Shown: positions 17,294-25,992, numbered from the stretch's first letter. The stretch: 64,000 nucleotides of DNA from Amnibacterium setariae (GCF_003581425.1 NZ_QXTG01000001.1:682001-746000), one strand, 5' to 3'. Numbers and translations are program-made. The notes: generated by a model not told the origin, from the sequence alone.

Positions 17294-18211
17294 ATGACTG
17301 AAACAGCAGCGGTGCGAAGGCACTGGCGCGAGTACCTGTCGATCTCGCCGTTCTTCGTGCTCTTCGCCGCGTTCTCGATCGTGCCGCTGATCTACGCGCT
17401 GTACCTGTCGACGCAGCAGTGGGACGGGATCGGCGATTCGAAGTTCGTCGGGCTCGCGCAGTGGCAGCGTCTCGTGGCCTCCAACGACTTCTGGTACGCG
17501 ACCGGCAACACGTTCCTCATCTTCGCGATGGGCCAGATCCCGGTCATCATCGGAGCGTTGATCGCGGCAGTCCTCCTGTCCCAGCCGAGGCTGCGCGCCC
17601 GAGGGCTCTACCAGACCGCATTCTTCCTGCCCCAGGTCACGTCGCTCGTGGTCGTGGCAGTCGTGTTCCAAGCCGTGTTCAGCAACCGATTCGGTCTGAC
17701 GAACGTGCTGCTGCAGGCCGCAAAGCTGCCGACCTTCCAATGGCTGACCGACCCATGGGGGATCCGGATCGTCATCGCGGCGATGATCATCTGGCGCGGC
17801 TTCGGCTACTTCCTGCTGATCTTCATGGCCGGCATCTCCGCGATCGATACCGGCCTGTACGAGGCGGCGCGGCTCGACGGCGCCGGGCCTGTCCGGATCC
17901 TGGGCTCGATCACGCTTCCCGTGCTCCGACCGACGGTGATCTTCGTCGCCCTCACCGGCACCATCTCCGGCCTGCAACTCTTCACCGAACCACAGCTGCT
18001 CTTCGGTGGCGGAAGCGGTCCGGACCGGGGCGGCCTCACGATGATGCTGCTGCAGTACCAGTACCTCGGCGGCCCCGGCGCAGCGACCGCACAGACCGCG
18101 GTGACGCCGGATCTCGGATACGCCAGCGTCATCGGATGGGCCGTCTTCATCATCCTGCTCGCGATCGCCGCGCTCTCGTTCAGGTTCACCCGACGCGGGC
18201 TGGAGGACTGA
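17294..18211 (+). CDS. carbohydrate ABC transporter permease (MalF/UgpA-like)
   Basis: 305-aa inner-membrane protein of the CUT1 importer class, six predicted helices. The first helix follows a short basic N-terminus (ISPFFVLFAAFSIVPLIYAL). The EAA loop that contacts the ATPase is visible at YEAARLDGAGPVRILGSITL. AGGAGG lies 7 bases before ATG and a strong promoter lies upstream. The stop is one base before the ATG of the second permease, so they form a heterodimer operon. No ABC ATPase is encoded in the island; a shared MsmK-type ATPase elsewhere is the usual solution. Confidence 0.92.
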   Translation: MTETAAVRRHWREYLSISPFFVLFAAFSIVPLIYALYLSTQQWDGIGDSKFVGLAQWQRLVASNDFWYATGNTFLIFAMGQIPVIIGALIAAVLLSQPRLRARGLYQTAFFLPQVTSLVVVAVVFQAVFSNRFGLTNVLLQAAKLPTFQWLTDPWGIRIVIAAMIIWRGFGYFLLIFMAGISAIDTGLYEAARLDGAGPVRILGSITLPVLRPTVIFVALTGTISGLQLFTEPQLLFGGGSGPDRGGLTMMLLQYQYLGGPGAATAQTAVTPDLGYASVIGWAVFIILLAIAALSFRFTRRGLED

Positions 18212-18212
18212 G

Positions 18213-19097
18213 ATGACATCGATCACCCGAACGGGTTCTGCGCGCGGCACATCCACGCGGACCCGCCGCCGCCCCATCCGGCCGAACCTCGTCGCGACGC
18301 ACGTCGTGCTCGCCATCGGACTCGTGCTGTTCGCCTTCCCGTTCTACTGGCTCGTCGTCATGGCGACCAGCTCGACGAGCGACATCTTCTCCTTTCCCCC
18401 GCGCCTGATCCCGGGGCCGGAGTTCTTCAACAACTTCGGGCAGGTCCTCGCGAACACCACGTTCGTGCAGGCGTTCTTCAACTCCATCTGGCTGACGGCG
18501 CTGACTGCCACGATCCAGCTGTTCCTGGCATCGCTCGCCGGTTACGTCTTCGCGAAGCGACGGTTCCCGGGTCGGGACCGGCTGTTCGGCCTCGTGCTCG
18601 TGACCCTCGTGCTCCCCACCGGGGTCGCGCTGGTGCCGAGCTACCAGATCTACGCCGGACTGGGGTGGCTGAACTCGTTCTGGCCGCTGATCATCCCGTC
18701 CGCCGTGTCCGCCTTCGGCGTCTTCTGGATGCGCCAAGCCGCAGTCTCGGCAGTGCCCGACGAGGTGATCGACGCGGCCGCGATTGATGGTGCGGGATTC
18801 CTCCGCACGTACTGGACCGTCGTCCTCCCCATGATCCGACCGTCGCTCGTCGCGCTGGGGATCTTCCAGATCATGTGGACCTGGAACGACTACCTGTGGC
18901 CCCTGCTCGTCCTCGGCAATCCGGCTCAGTACACGTTGCCGATCGCGATCCAGCAGCTGAAGGGGAACTACGGCAACGTCGACTACTCCGTCGTCATGGC
19001 CGGCACGCTCGTCGCCACCCTGCCGCTCATCGCACTCTTCCTCGCCCTCCGTCGCACCGTGCTCGACAACGTCGCCGGTAGCGCGGTCAAGGGCTGA
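18213..19097 (+). CDS. carbohydrate ABC transporter permease (MalG/UgpE-like)
   Basis: 294-aa partner permease with six predicted helices. A basic N-terminal tail ([10 protein letters not shown]) precedes [20 protein letters not shown]. The EAA loop is at [20 protein letters not shown], and [14 protein letters not shown] is typical of MalG-like subunits. It starts two bases after the first permease stop, so is coupled to it. Together with the downstream lipoprotein it forms the membrane channel of the island's sugar importer. Confidence 0.92.
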   Translation: MTSITRTGSARGTSTRTRRRPIRPNLVATHVVLAIGLVLFAFPFYWLVVMATSSTSDIFSFPPRLIPGPEFFNNFGQVLANTTFVQAFFNSIWLTALTATIQLFLASLAGYVFAKRRFPGRDRLFGLVLVTLVLPTGVALVPSYQIYAGLGWLNSFWPLIIPSAVSAFGVFWMRQAAVSAVPDEVIDAAAIDGAGFLRTYWTVVLPMIRPSLVALGIFQIMWTWNDYLWPLLVLGNPAQYTLPIAIQQLKGNYGNVDYSVVMAGTLVATLPLIALFLALRRTVLDNVAGSAVKG

Positions 19098-19145
19098 CCG
19101 CTCACCCTCCCTCGCACCATCCCATCCACCTCGAAAGGCACGACC

Positions 19146-20378
19146 ATGTCCAAAATCAGAACGGCCGCCGCCATGGGCGCCGCCGCGGCGCTGATCGCAG
19201 CACTCGCCGGTTGCTCCTCCGGAGGCAGCGACTCAAAGACCGTCACCATCTGGTACCGACCGAACTCGCTTCCCGCGGCGTCCATCAAGGGCGTGCAGAA
19301 GCAGTTCCCAGACGTGACCATCAAGCTCGTCAAAACACCCGACGTCGACACGAAGCTGACGTCCGCACTGCGCGCGAACTCGGGTGTCCCGGACATCGCC
19401 GTCGCCAACACGCAACCGCTCCGAAGCGCGCAGAGCAAGATCGTCGACGTCTCGAAATACGGCTTCGCGAGCGTGAAGTCCGACTACCTCGACTGGAAGG
19501 TCAAGGCAGCGCAGGGCGACGACGGCGCGCAGATCGGGATCCCCATCGACATCGGTCCCGAAGGCTTCTTCTACCGGGTCGACAAGTTCAAGGCCGCAGG
19601 GCTGCCGACCGACCCCGCAGACGTCGGCAAGCTCGTCTCGACCTTCGACGGGTACGAGCAGGTCGCCCAGACGACGAAGGACAAGCTCGGCGCCTTCGTC
19701 TGCGACTCGCCCGACTCCTCGGTCTACGTCCCGAAGACCTTCGGGCAGGGGTACTTCTACTACAGCTCGGACGGGAAGCTCGACCCCGGCTCCGCCGTCA
19801 ACAAGCAGGGCTTCATCGACGCGACCACCTTCGGGCAGAAGGGGCTGTGCCTGAACGCGCAGCCCTACCAGTCGGACTGGAGCGCCGGCGCTTCGCAGGG
19901 GAAGCTCGTCGGATTCGTCGGCCCGGCCTACGAGGCGACCCTGCTCAGCTCGTCCGCGCAGAACAGCTCCGGCCAGTGGCGGGTGACGACCGCCCCCGGC
20001 GGCTCGTCCTCGCAGATCGGATCGAACCTCTCCGTGTTCAAGACCAACGCGGACCCGAAGGTCACGACCAAGATCGCGATCTGGCTCACCAACGCGACCA
20101 ACCAGGCGAGCGGGTACCAGACGGACCGACTCTTCCCCTCGACCCCCGCGTCCTACTCGATGGCTGCCATGAAGGAGCCGGAGTCCTACTTCGGCGGTCA
20201 GGTCACCGCGCAGGTCTTCGCGGGCATCGCGAAGGACGCGCCGACCGTCACCACCGGCCCGGCGTCGATCACGACCCAGACCGTCTTCAACAACGCGATG
20301 ATCGACGCGGTCAAGAACAAGACGAACCCGTCGGACGCGTTCGCGAAGGCGCTGAGCGCCGCGCCGACCGCGCAGTAG
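19146..20378 (+). CDS. sugar ABC transporter substrate-binding lipoprotein
   Basis: 410-aa extracellular solute-binding protein. The N-terminus is a lipoprotein signal with lipobox LAGC (Cys near residue 23), followed by a Ser/Gly linker, so the mature protein is membrane-anchored outside. The body shows the family-1 binding protein pattern: [41 protein letters not shown] and [14 protein letters not shown] of CGAAAGGCACGACC is the ribosome site. A strong hairpin follows the stop, which usually lets binding protein mRNA exceed downstream mRNA. The specificity is unknown; the neighbours suggest a fucose-containing oligosaccharide. Confidence 0.9.
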   Translation: MSKIRTAAAMGAAAALIAALAGCSSGGSDSKTVTIWYRPNSLPAASIKGVQKQFPDVTIKLVKTPDVDTKLTSALRANSGVPDIAVANTQPLRSAQSKIVDVSKYGFASVKSDYLDWKVKAAQGDDGAQIGIPIDIGPEGFFYRVDKFKAAGLPTDPADVGKLVSTFDGYEQVAQTTKDKLGAFVCDSPDSSVYVPKTFGQGYFYYSSDGKLDPGSAVNKQGFIDATTFGQKGLCLNAQPYQSDWSAGASQGKLVGFVGPAYEATLLSSSAQNSSGQWRVTTAPGGSSSQIGSNLSVFKTNADPKVTTKIAIWLTNATNQASGYQTDRLFPSTPASYSMAAMKEPESYFGGQVTAQVFAGIAKDAPTVTTGPASITTQTVFNNAMIDAVKNKTNPSDAFAKALSAAPTAQ

Positions 20379-20399
20379 TCCAGCGATCTCAACCACCCC

Positions 20400-20432
20400 A
20401 GCGGGGCGCCGCCACCTCAGCGGCGCCCCGCT
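20400..20432 (+). terminator. hairpin between binding protein and fuconate dehydratase genes
   Basis: AGCGGGGCGCCGC and GCGGCGCCCCGCT form a perfect 13-bp stem with loop CACCTCA, 21 bases after the binding protein stop. No T-run; probably a partial terminator or 3' stabiliser within the operon. Confidence 0.6.
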
Positions 20433-20464
20433 CGTGGCCGCTGCCACCAGCCCCGAGGAGAGTC

Positions 20465-21826
20465 ATGCCCACGATCACCGCGATCGATACCTACGACGTC
20501 CGATTCCCGACCTCCCTGTCCGCGGACGGGTCCGACGCGATGAACAAGGACGGCGACTACTCCGCCGCCTACGTCGTCGTCCGTACGGACCAGCCCGGAT
20601 TGGCGGGGTACGGGTTCACGTTCACCATCGGGCGAGGGAACGACCTGTGCGTCAGCGCAGCGGAGCTTCGCGGACGCCCCCTTCTCGGTCGAGACGTCGA
20701 CGCGGTCGTCCAAGACCTCGGCGGCACGTATCGCGACCTGCAGTCCGACAGCCAGCTGCGGTGGCTCGGGCCGGACAAAGGCGTGGAGCACCTCGGACTC
20801 GCGGCGGTCATGAACGCCGTATGGGACCTCGCAGCCCGACGGGCTGAGAAGCCCCTCTGGCGGCTCCTCAGCGACATGACGCCCACCCAGCTCGTCGACG
20901 CCGCGGACCTCCGCTACCTCTCGGACGCGCTCACGCGCGACGAGGCGATCGCGATGCTCCAGGACCTCGAGCCGACGCGGGCATCACGGATCGCCGAGCT
21001 CGACGCGACGGGGTACCCCTGCTACACCACCAGTGCCGGATGGCTCGGGTACTCGGACGAGAAACTGCGGCGGCTCTGCCAGGAGGCGGTCGACGCGGGC
21101 TACCGGCACATCAAGCTCAAGGTCGGCGCCGACCTCGATGAGGACCGACGTCGCCTCGCCATCGCGCGCGAGGTCATCGGCTGGGACGCCGCTCTCATGA
21201 TCGACGCGAACCAGGTCTGGGACGTCCCGCAGGCGGTCGAGTGGGTATCAGCACTCGCCGAGTTCAAGCCGCTCTGGATCGAGGAACCGACCAGCCCGGA
21301 CGACGTGCTCGGTCACGCCACGATCCGACGGGCAGTCGCACCGATCGGAGTCGCGACGGGGGAGCACGGCATGAATCGCGTGCTGTTCAAGCAGCTCTTC
21401 CAGGCCGAAGCGATCGACTTCTGCCAGCTCGATGCAGCGCGCCTCGGCAGCGTCAACGAGGTGCTCGCCGTCTACCTGCTCGCGAAGAAGTTCGACGTCC
21501 CCGTCTGCCCGCACGCCGGCGGTGTCGGCCTGTGCGAGCTGGTGCAGCACCTGTCGATCTTCGACTACGTCGCCGTATCGGGCTCGCTTGAGCGGCGAGT
21601 GACGGAGTACGTGGACCACCTCCACGAGCACTTCGTGGAGCCCTGCATCGTCGAGGACGGCGCCTACCAGCTGCCCACGGCCCCCGGCTACTCGGCCGAG
21701 ATGCACGAGTCGACGCTGACGGCCTACTCCTTCCCCAACGGAGACTTCTGGGCCGGCGAAGGAGCTGCGCTCGCGAGCCGAGCACTCCCCGCCCTTTCGC
21801 GCGGTGGACTGCTCGCAGCGCGTTGA
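20465..21826 (+). CDS. L-fuconate dehydratase (enolase superfamily)
   Basis: 453-aa cytoplasmic enzyme that would convert L-fuconate to 2-keto-3-deoxy-L-fuconate. The N-terminal capping part has the fuconate dehydratase signature [27 protein letters not shown] and [11 protein letters not shown]. The barrel carries the family catalytic set: KLKVG (Lys base), DANQVW (metal Asp), EEPTSPDD (metal Glu), GEHGMNR (metal Glu) and CPHAGGVG (His base). GAGGAG lies before ATG. It is the only enzyme of oxidative L-fucose breakdown in the window: dehydrogenase, lactonase and the downstream steps are missing. Close relatives act on other sugar acids, so the exact substrate is inferred. Confidence 0.86.
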   Translation: MPTITAIDTYDVRFPTSLSADGSDAMNKDGDYSAAYVVVRTDQPGLAGYGFTFTIGRGNDLCVSAAELRGRPLLGRDVDAVVQDLGGTYRDLQSDSQLRWLGPDKGVEHLGLAAVMNAVWDLAARRAEKPLWRLLSDMTPTQLVDAADLRYLSDALTRDEAIAMLQDLEPTRASRIAELDATGYPCYTTSAGWLGYSDEKLRRLCQEAVDAGYRHIKLKVGADLDEDRRRLAIAREVIGWDAALMIDANQVWDVPQAVEWVSALAEFKPLWIEEPTSPDDVLGHATIRRAVAPIGVATGEHGMNRVLFKQLFQAEAIDFCQLDAARLGSVNEVLAVYLLAKKFDVPVCPHAGGVGLCELVQHLSIFDYVAVSGSLERRVTEYVDHLHEHFVEPCIVEDGAYQLPTAPGYSAEMHESTLTAYSFPNGDFWAGEGAALASRALPALSRGGLLAAR

Positions 21827-22470
21827 ACGCCAATCGCACGGCCCCGGCTCCTGGCCGCGCGCGGCTTAGTGCCCGGGCAACTCGGCGCGATCGTCGCCCC
21901 CGAGCCGCAGACGACCTGGGGACGCGGCATCCCTTCCGATCCTGTCATCCCTCGGATTGACCACCCTCGTTCCCGTTGACCGAGGTCCCGGACAGGCGCG
22001 CGATGCAGTGGCCGTCGAAGCCCAGCAGGTCACCCGCTACTTCAGCACCGTGGAGCGAGCCCGACGAGACGACGAGCGGCCGGTCCCGAGTTCATCGCCG
22101 CATGCGCTCCCCTCATCGCCTACGACCTCTGCGAGTCGGTCCTGGCAACGCCGCGGGACGCGACCTCTGACGGATGCGCGTAGACGCCGGCGAACTAGTC
22201 CACGTCGTGCGCCGGTTGCTTCGCGGGACAACCACTGGGCCTTCGAGGGAGCGCTCACCGTTGCGATGTGCGTCAAGCGCACGGCGAGTCAGGCCCGCTC
22301 GAGGTCCTCGATGTCCGCGGCGATGCAGGGCCGTCCTGTGCGGGTGGTCGTGGCCGCCCGGAACGCACGAGCGGCCGACCCTTCCAGGGCCGGCCGCTCG
22401 TCGAAGCTGTGGTTACTTGCCTACGGGGTTGCACATGGTCGATGCCTTCCTACGCTGGATCGCCAACGTA
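21827..22470. other. 644-base gap without a supportable gene
   Basis: Between the dehydratase and the HEPN-like gene. Open frames exist on both strands but their translations are Arg/Ser-rich, lack hydrophobic cores and have no ribosome sites; coding character is weaker than in neighbours. It may be decayed cargo. The only clear structure is the strong hairpin at 22,367-22,401. Confidence 0.5.
22367..22401. terminator. strong composite hairpin in the gap after fuconate dehydratase
   Basis: ACGAGCGGCCG and CGGCCGCTCGT (11 bp) enclose CCCT/AGGG (4 bp) with loop TCC. The size and position fit a bidirectional terminator between the plus-strand sugar operon and the minus-strand HEPN-like gene, though it is 540 bases from the first. 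Confidence 0.6.
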
Positions 22471-23811
22471 TCACTCAGCGTCGGGTGTCGTCCCGGTATT
22501 CCTGACCCCCTCTTCGTAGGTCCTCAGCTCCTCGAGGAGCGGCCAGGACAGCCAGAACTCGACGGACAGTGACGGAGTGCCTCTGATCCTCTGAACGATC
22601 TCGTAGGCGGCAGCGGTCTCATCGAGGAGCGCGAACCGCGCGAGGGCGAACTCCTGCGCCAGCGCGGATGTGTCCCAAGCCCTCACCTCTGCTTCGCACT
22701 CGCTGAAGCGGCCGAGCCTCTTGAGGGCGAGCCACCCGTTCACCTTGACGACCAAGGCGGTGTATCCGCTCTGAAACGGGCTGCTGTTGACCTCGCGGCT
22801 GACGCCATCAACTACGCGGTGTCGCGCCTGCTGAAGGAGCCGGTACAGACTGTCGCCCAGGAAGCGCTCGACGTGCTCGACCTCTTCCGGGTCCTTCATA
22901 ACCGAGTAGGCGATGCGCGCCGTGATCGTCAGGGTGACGATGAGTAATCTGTCGGCTGCATCTCGCAGGTAGTCGGCTGAAACCGGAAGCAGCGTGCCGA
23001 GTTCCGGCTCGGGCCTCAGGCCTCGCAGATTTTCGAGATACGGCGCGGACACCCTGCCGCCATTGTGCATGTGGACGTGACGGCGCTGCAGGACCTCCCG
23101 CGTCGTCAGGTCCGTCGCGATCGGAGGTGGCGTCACGTGCGCCCTGGTCTCGAGCCAGCGCATCTGCTCGACGTAGCTCTCACGAAGCAGAGAGTCGACG
23201 GCCTTCTCGACCACACTCTCCTTGAACGCGTCCAAGGACTCGTATGCGATGACGTCCTTCCAGGCGAACTGGCGATCGCTTGTGGACAACAGCCCGGGGT
23301 GAAGGTCGATGAGTTCCCGCACGAGGCCGGCGAGGAGCACCTCGAAGTCCGCGATCAGCGCGCCCAACAGCGACGACAAGAGCACAGAGGTGCCTGGGCT
23401 CTCAAAGTGAGCGCCCAGGATCGTGGCGATGTAACGGAAGCTGTAGCCCTGCGGCAGGGACGCGAAGAGGCGGTCGAGAGCGACAGACGTGACCTCCGCC
23501 GGCTCACCCGCCTCGAGATCGCCCGGACGGACCTCCCGGGCTTCCTGAAGTGCATCCCAGGATCGATCGAACGTTTCGTCGTCGATCGCGGGTTGATGGG
23601 CACGGACGGCCTCGCGCGCCCGCGCTCTCGCATCATCGATGACTTCCCGCTGGCGCTCGACGAACGACACCAGACGGAGGAGCTCGTGCTGGCTCGTCTC
23701 GAATTGGCTCGCGAGGCCGACGAGCCGCTGCCCAGGCGTCAACTCGAAGACATGCGCGGTCTCGTCGTCGTGCGCCTCGTCGGGGGCTGAGGCCTGCGGC
23801 GGATCTGTCAT
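22471..23811 (-). CDS. HEPN-like domain protein, function unknown (possible RNase/defence)
   Basis: 446-aa soluble, mostly helical protein carried by the island. Residues about 40-75 are charged and coiled-coil-like. A helical core (LLSSLLGALIADFEVLLAGLV, EYSL-type helices to about 222) leads to REVLQRRHVHMHNGGRV, in which Arg244-x4-His249-Asn250 fits the Rx4-6H signature of HEPN domains, followed by YL as in HEPN proteins with RN-H-N-G endings. The last about 180 residues are helical and repeat-like. HEPN proteins are often ribonucleases in toxin-antitoxin or phage defence, but no antitoxin or partner is adjacent. ATG 23,811 used; GTG 23,820 also possible. No ribosome site is visible. Confidence 0.6.
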   Translation of the reverse strand: MTDPPQASAPDEAHDDETAHVFELTPGQRLVGLASQFETSQHELLRLVSFVERQREVIDDARARAREAVRAHQPAIDDETFDRSWDALQEAREVRPGDLEAGEPAEVTSVALDRLFASLPQGYSFRYIATILGAHFESPGTSVLLSSLLGALIADFEVLLAGLVRELIDLHPGLLSTSDRQFAWKDVIAYESLDAFKESVVEKAVDSLLRESYVEQMRWLETRAHVTPPPIATDLTTREVLQRRHVHMHNGGRVSAPYLENLRGLRPEPELGTLLPVSADYLRDAADRLLIVTLTITARIAYSVMKDPEEVEHVERFLGDSLYRLLQQARHRVVDGVSREVNSSPFQSGYTALVVKVNGWLALKRLGRFSECEAEVRAWDTSALAQEFALARFALLDETAAAYEIVQRIRGTPSLSVEFWLSWPLLEELRTYEEGVRNTGTTPDAE

Positions 23812-24001
23812 GCGTGCCACCGTATGCGGCCCGCGATGGTCGCTATCTCATTGCGAACAGGGCTCGGTCTTTAGGCAGGGACCGCTGTGTCGGTCGCGAC
23901 TTGCGCCTCGGCGTCTTGAAGGTTCCCCGCGTCGTCCGGATCGCCAAATCCCTCGCGAAGTGCCTCGTCGGGTGCGTGGGGTCTTGCGAGGGGTTCCGTG
24001 C

Positions 24002-24128
24002 GTCTTGCCCTGTCCTGGCCTGCCACCTCCGCGGACGCGGCTCCCGAACCACCCCCACACAACTTGAAATGAAGCGTTGTGCAGGGGTGGTTCGGGAGTG
24101 CAGGTGGCAGGCCAGGACAGGGCAAGAC
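24002..24128. repeat. 127-nt nested palindrome
   Basis: Three nested inverted repeats: outer 27 bp, perfect (24,002-24,028 with 24,102-24,128, starting GTCTTGCCC and ending GGGCAAGAC); middle 15 bp, perfect (24,041-24,055 with 24,084-24,098); inner CACAAC/GTTGTG around a 12-base loop. The left arm has an extra 12-base CCGC..GCGG mini-hairpin. It occupies most of the 481-base gap between the HEPN-like and integrase genes, which otherwise holds only a purine-rich stretch at 24,125-24,180 and no gene. Confidence 0.9.
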
Positions 24129-24292
24129 AAGAGGAAGGGATAGGGAGGACAGGGCTGGGGAGGAGGTCCGGATGGTGTTGTGATGCGAGCACACGAGGAG
24201 GAGCAGTGACGGGGCAGCAGCGACTAGGGATGGTGCTGTCGGAGTGAGTCGTTGATCGCGGCAGTAGGGGTCGAGCGCTGAGGGGGCGGACG

Positions 24293-25531
24293 GTGGGAAG
24301 CATCGAGTCGTATGAGACGGCGGACGGGCGTCGGTACAAGGTCCAGTTCAGAAAGTCAGACCGGATGTCGACGACGAAGCGCGGCTTCCGGACGAAGCGC
24401 GAGGCGCAGGTGTTCCTGGCGCAGACCGAGCTGCAGCTCGCGGGCGGCACCTGGATCGACGGTCGCGCGTCGCGCATTACCGTCTCCGAAATCGGGCCGG
24501 CGTGGCTTGCGGCGAAGGCGCACCTCAAGCCGTCGTCGTTGCACGTCCTGCAGACCGCCTGGCGGATCCATGTCGAGCCGGTCTGGGGAGATCGCCCCGT
24601 GGGATCGATCACGCCGAGCGAGATTCAGGACTGGGTGGCGGGGCTCACCCGGCACCGCAGCGCGACGGTTGTCATCCGCGCCTACGGGGTGCTCGCTGGG
24701 GTCCTAACGCGGGCGGTGAACGATCGACGGATCGCGATGAGCCCGGCTCGCAACATCGCCCTCCCGAGGAAGAGCAGGAAGCACCGCAGCTACCTCACCC
24801 ATGCGCAGGTCGAGGCCCTTGCCAAGGAGGCGCGGGAACACCGCGCGATGGTGCTCCTGCTCGCCTACACCGGGCTGCGTTGGGGAGAGGCAGTCGCCCT
24901 TCGGGTCGAGAGCATTGACTTCGATCGGGAGCGCGTCCTCGTGCGGGCGAACGCGGTCAACGTGGCAGGGCGGATCATCCCTGGGACGCCGAAGAGCCAC
25001 GACTCCCGGAGCGTCGCGTTCCCCCACTTCCTCGCCGCCCGGCTCCGGCTCGAATGCGCGAGGAAGGCGCCGGGCGATCTCGTCTTCGGGGCGGGTCGGG
25101 ACTACCTACCCACTCCGACGCACAAGGACGGCTGGTTCGCGGGAGCGAGGAAGCGCGCCGTCGCAGCGGATCCGACGTTCCCTGCGCGGCTCGCCATCCA
25201 CGACTTGCGGCACACAGCCGCCAGCCTCGCCATATCCGCCGGTGCGAACGTGAAGGCGGTGCAGCGGATGCTCGGGCACGCGTCGGCCGCCATGACGCTC
25301 GACACCTACGCGGATCTGTTCGAGGACGATCTGGACGCCGTTGCGAGCGCTCTTGATCACGCCAGAGCGGCCGCAATTGCAGTCAGACCGCAGTCACGAG
25401 GCCGATCTGAATGGTCTGCTTCAACCCGAGATCCCCGGAACTACGCGGCAGAACCAGGCATGCAGAGTGGTGCCCCTGGAGGGACTCGAACCCCCAACCG
25501 TTTCCTTAGGACGGAACTGCTCTTCCATTGA
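24293..25531 (+). CDS. tyrosine-type site-specific integrase of the island
   Basis: 412-aa recombinase. N-terminal AP2-like arm-binding domain (about residues 8-55, RYKVQFRKSDR and RGFRTKREAQVFL), SAM-like core-binding domain (65-150), catalytic domain with Arg196 (TGLRWGE), His303 and Arg306 (HDLRHT), His329 (LGHAS) and nucleophile Tyr339 (DTYADL). AGGGGG precedes GTG. From residue 393 the frame runs through the att core and antisense to tRNA-Arg; the last 12 residues (PNRFLRTELLFH) are written by the tRNA. After excision the same frame would end RTPPA (405 aa). Arm sites lie within its own 3' coding region. It would integrate and excise this element. Confidence 0.95.
   Translation: MGSIESYETADGRRYKVQFRKSDRMSTTKRGFRTKREAQVFLAQTELQLAGGTWIDGRASRITVSEIGPAWLAAKAHLKPSSLHVLQTAWRIHVEPVWGDRPVGSITPSEIQDWVAGLTRHRSATVVIRAYGVLAGVLTRAVNDRRIAMSPARNIALPRKSRKHRSYLTHAQVEALAKEAREHRAMVLLLAYTGLRWGEAVALRVESIDFDRERVLVRANAVNVAGRIIPGTPKSHDSRSVAFPHFLAARLRLECARKAPGDLVFGAGRDYLPTPTHKDGWFAGARKRAVAADPTFPARLAIHDLRHTAASLAISAGANVKAVQRMLGHASAAMTLDTYADLFEDDLDAVASALDHARAAAIAVRPQSRGRSEWSASTRDPRNYAAEPGMQSGAPGGTRTPNRFLRTELLFH
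25377..25396. promoter_or_regulatory. integrase arm-type binding sites, right end
   Basis: TTGCAGTCA then CGCAGTCA, starting 11 bp apart, within the 3' part of the integrase gene. It is the counterpart of 11,491-11,510 (same sequence, same spacing). Confidence 0.65.
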
Positions 25532-25542
25532 GCTACAGAGGC
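25468..25542 (-). tRNA. tRNA-Arg (anticodon CCT)
   Basis: Complete cloverleaf on the minus strand: acceptor GCCTCTG pairs with CAGGGGC, D arm GCTC/GAGC, anticodon stem TTCC/GGAA with loop GTCCTAA (U33, anticodon CCT for AGG codons), T arm GGGGG-TTCGAGT-CCCTC, discriminator A and encoded CCA. The top pair of the anticodon stem is mismatched (G-A). It is the attachment site of the island, which reconstitutes its 3' end. Confidence 0.93.
25469..25493. repeat. attR: 25-bp core inside tRNA-Arg
   Basis: Identical to attL at 11,364-11,388. It covers two bases of the encoded CCA, the acceptor strand and the T arm of tRNA-Arg on the minus strand, and codons 393-401 of the integrase on the plus strand. 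Confidence 0.88.
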
Positions 25543-25565
25543 GGGACGAGGAGCAGTGTAGAGGG

Positions 25566-25931
25566 GTGGACCCCGAGGACGTCGCCCGGCTGACCGCGCT
25601 CGAGGAGTCGCTGTGGCGGCCCGGGACGCGGTTCGACCGCGACCACCTCGCCCGCGTGTACGCGGACGACTTCGACGAGTTCGGCCGCTCGGGCCGGCAC
25701 TGGTCGCGGGAGGCGTCGATGGCGGCGGAGGCGCAGGCGTTCGAGACGGTGCTGCCGCTGCCGCATCTCAGGATCCGCGACCTCGGCCCCGACGTCGCGC
25801 TGCTCACCTACCGCAGCGAGACGACGTACCCCGACGACGACGCGGTCCACGTCGCCAACCGCAGCTCCGTGTGGCAGCGGATCGACGGCGAGTGGCGGCT
25901 CCGGTTCCACCAGGGGACCGCGACGCACTGA
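25566..25931 (+). CDS. NTF2-like / DUF4440-type small protein
   Basis: 121-aa soluble protein with the NTF2-like cone-fold pattern: an N-terminal helix (EDVARLTALEESLWRPG), LARVYADDFDEFGRSG, then strands LRIRDLGPDVALLTYRSE and the typical closing SSVWQRIDGEWRLRFHQGT. Such proteins are either small enzymes or binding modules; no catalytic residue can be assigned. GTG 25,566 is used, with AGAGGG just upstream. It starts 24 bases beyond the tRNA-Arg 5' end on the opposite strand, so its promoter must overlap that of the tRNA. Confidence 0.78.
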   Translation: MDPEDVARLTALEESLWRPGTRFDRDHLARVYADDFDEFGRSGRHWSREASMAAEAQAFETVLPLPHLRIRDLGPDVALLTYRSETTYPDDDAVHVANRSSVWQRIDGEWRLRFHQGTATH

Positions 25932-25992
25932 TCGGCGGCGGTGCGGGGTGGCCTCGAGTCCCTCGCCCGGAACACCGGCCGCGGGGCCCATT

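Larger units (their letters stand above)
11364..25493. mobile_element. 14.1-kb integrative element in tRNA-Arg(CCT) with glycan-use cargo
   Basis: Bounded by 25-bp identical direct repeats, the right one inside an intact tRNA-Arg gene. A tyrosine integrase gene lies next to the tRNA and matching paired arm-type sites lie 103 bases inside the left repeat and 73 bases left of the right one. Cargo in order: GntR regulator, GH95 and GH2 hydrolases, two sugar ABC permeases with binding protein, L-fuconate dehydratase, a HEPN-like protein and a large palindrome. No relaxase, replication, excisionase or conjugation gene is recognisable, so it is at most mobilisable. The tRNA is regenerated intact, so integration is not harmful. 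Confidence 0.88.

Noticed and set aside
17294-20378. Missing ABC ATPase treated as a deletion
   Set aside because: Sugar importers of this class often share an ATPase encoded elsewhere, so absence alone is not evidence of loss.
21957-22505. Open frame of 182 codons after L-fuconate dehydratase
   Set aside because: Arg/Ser-rich, no hydrophobic core, no ribosome site, and it runs into the antisense of the HEPN-like gene. Kept as a gene-poor gap.
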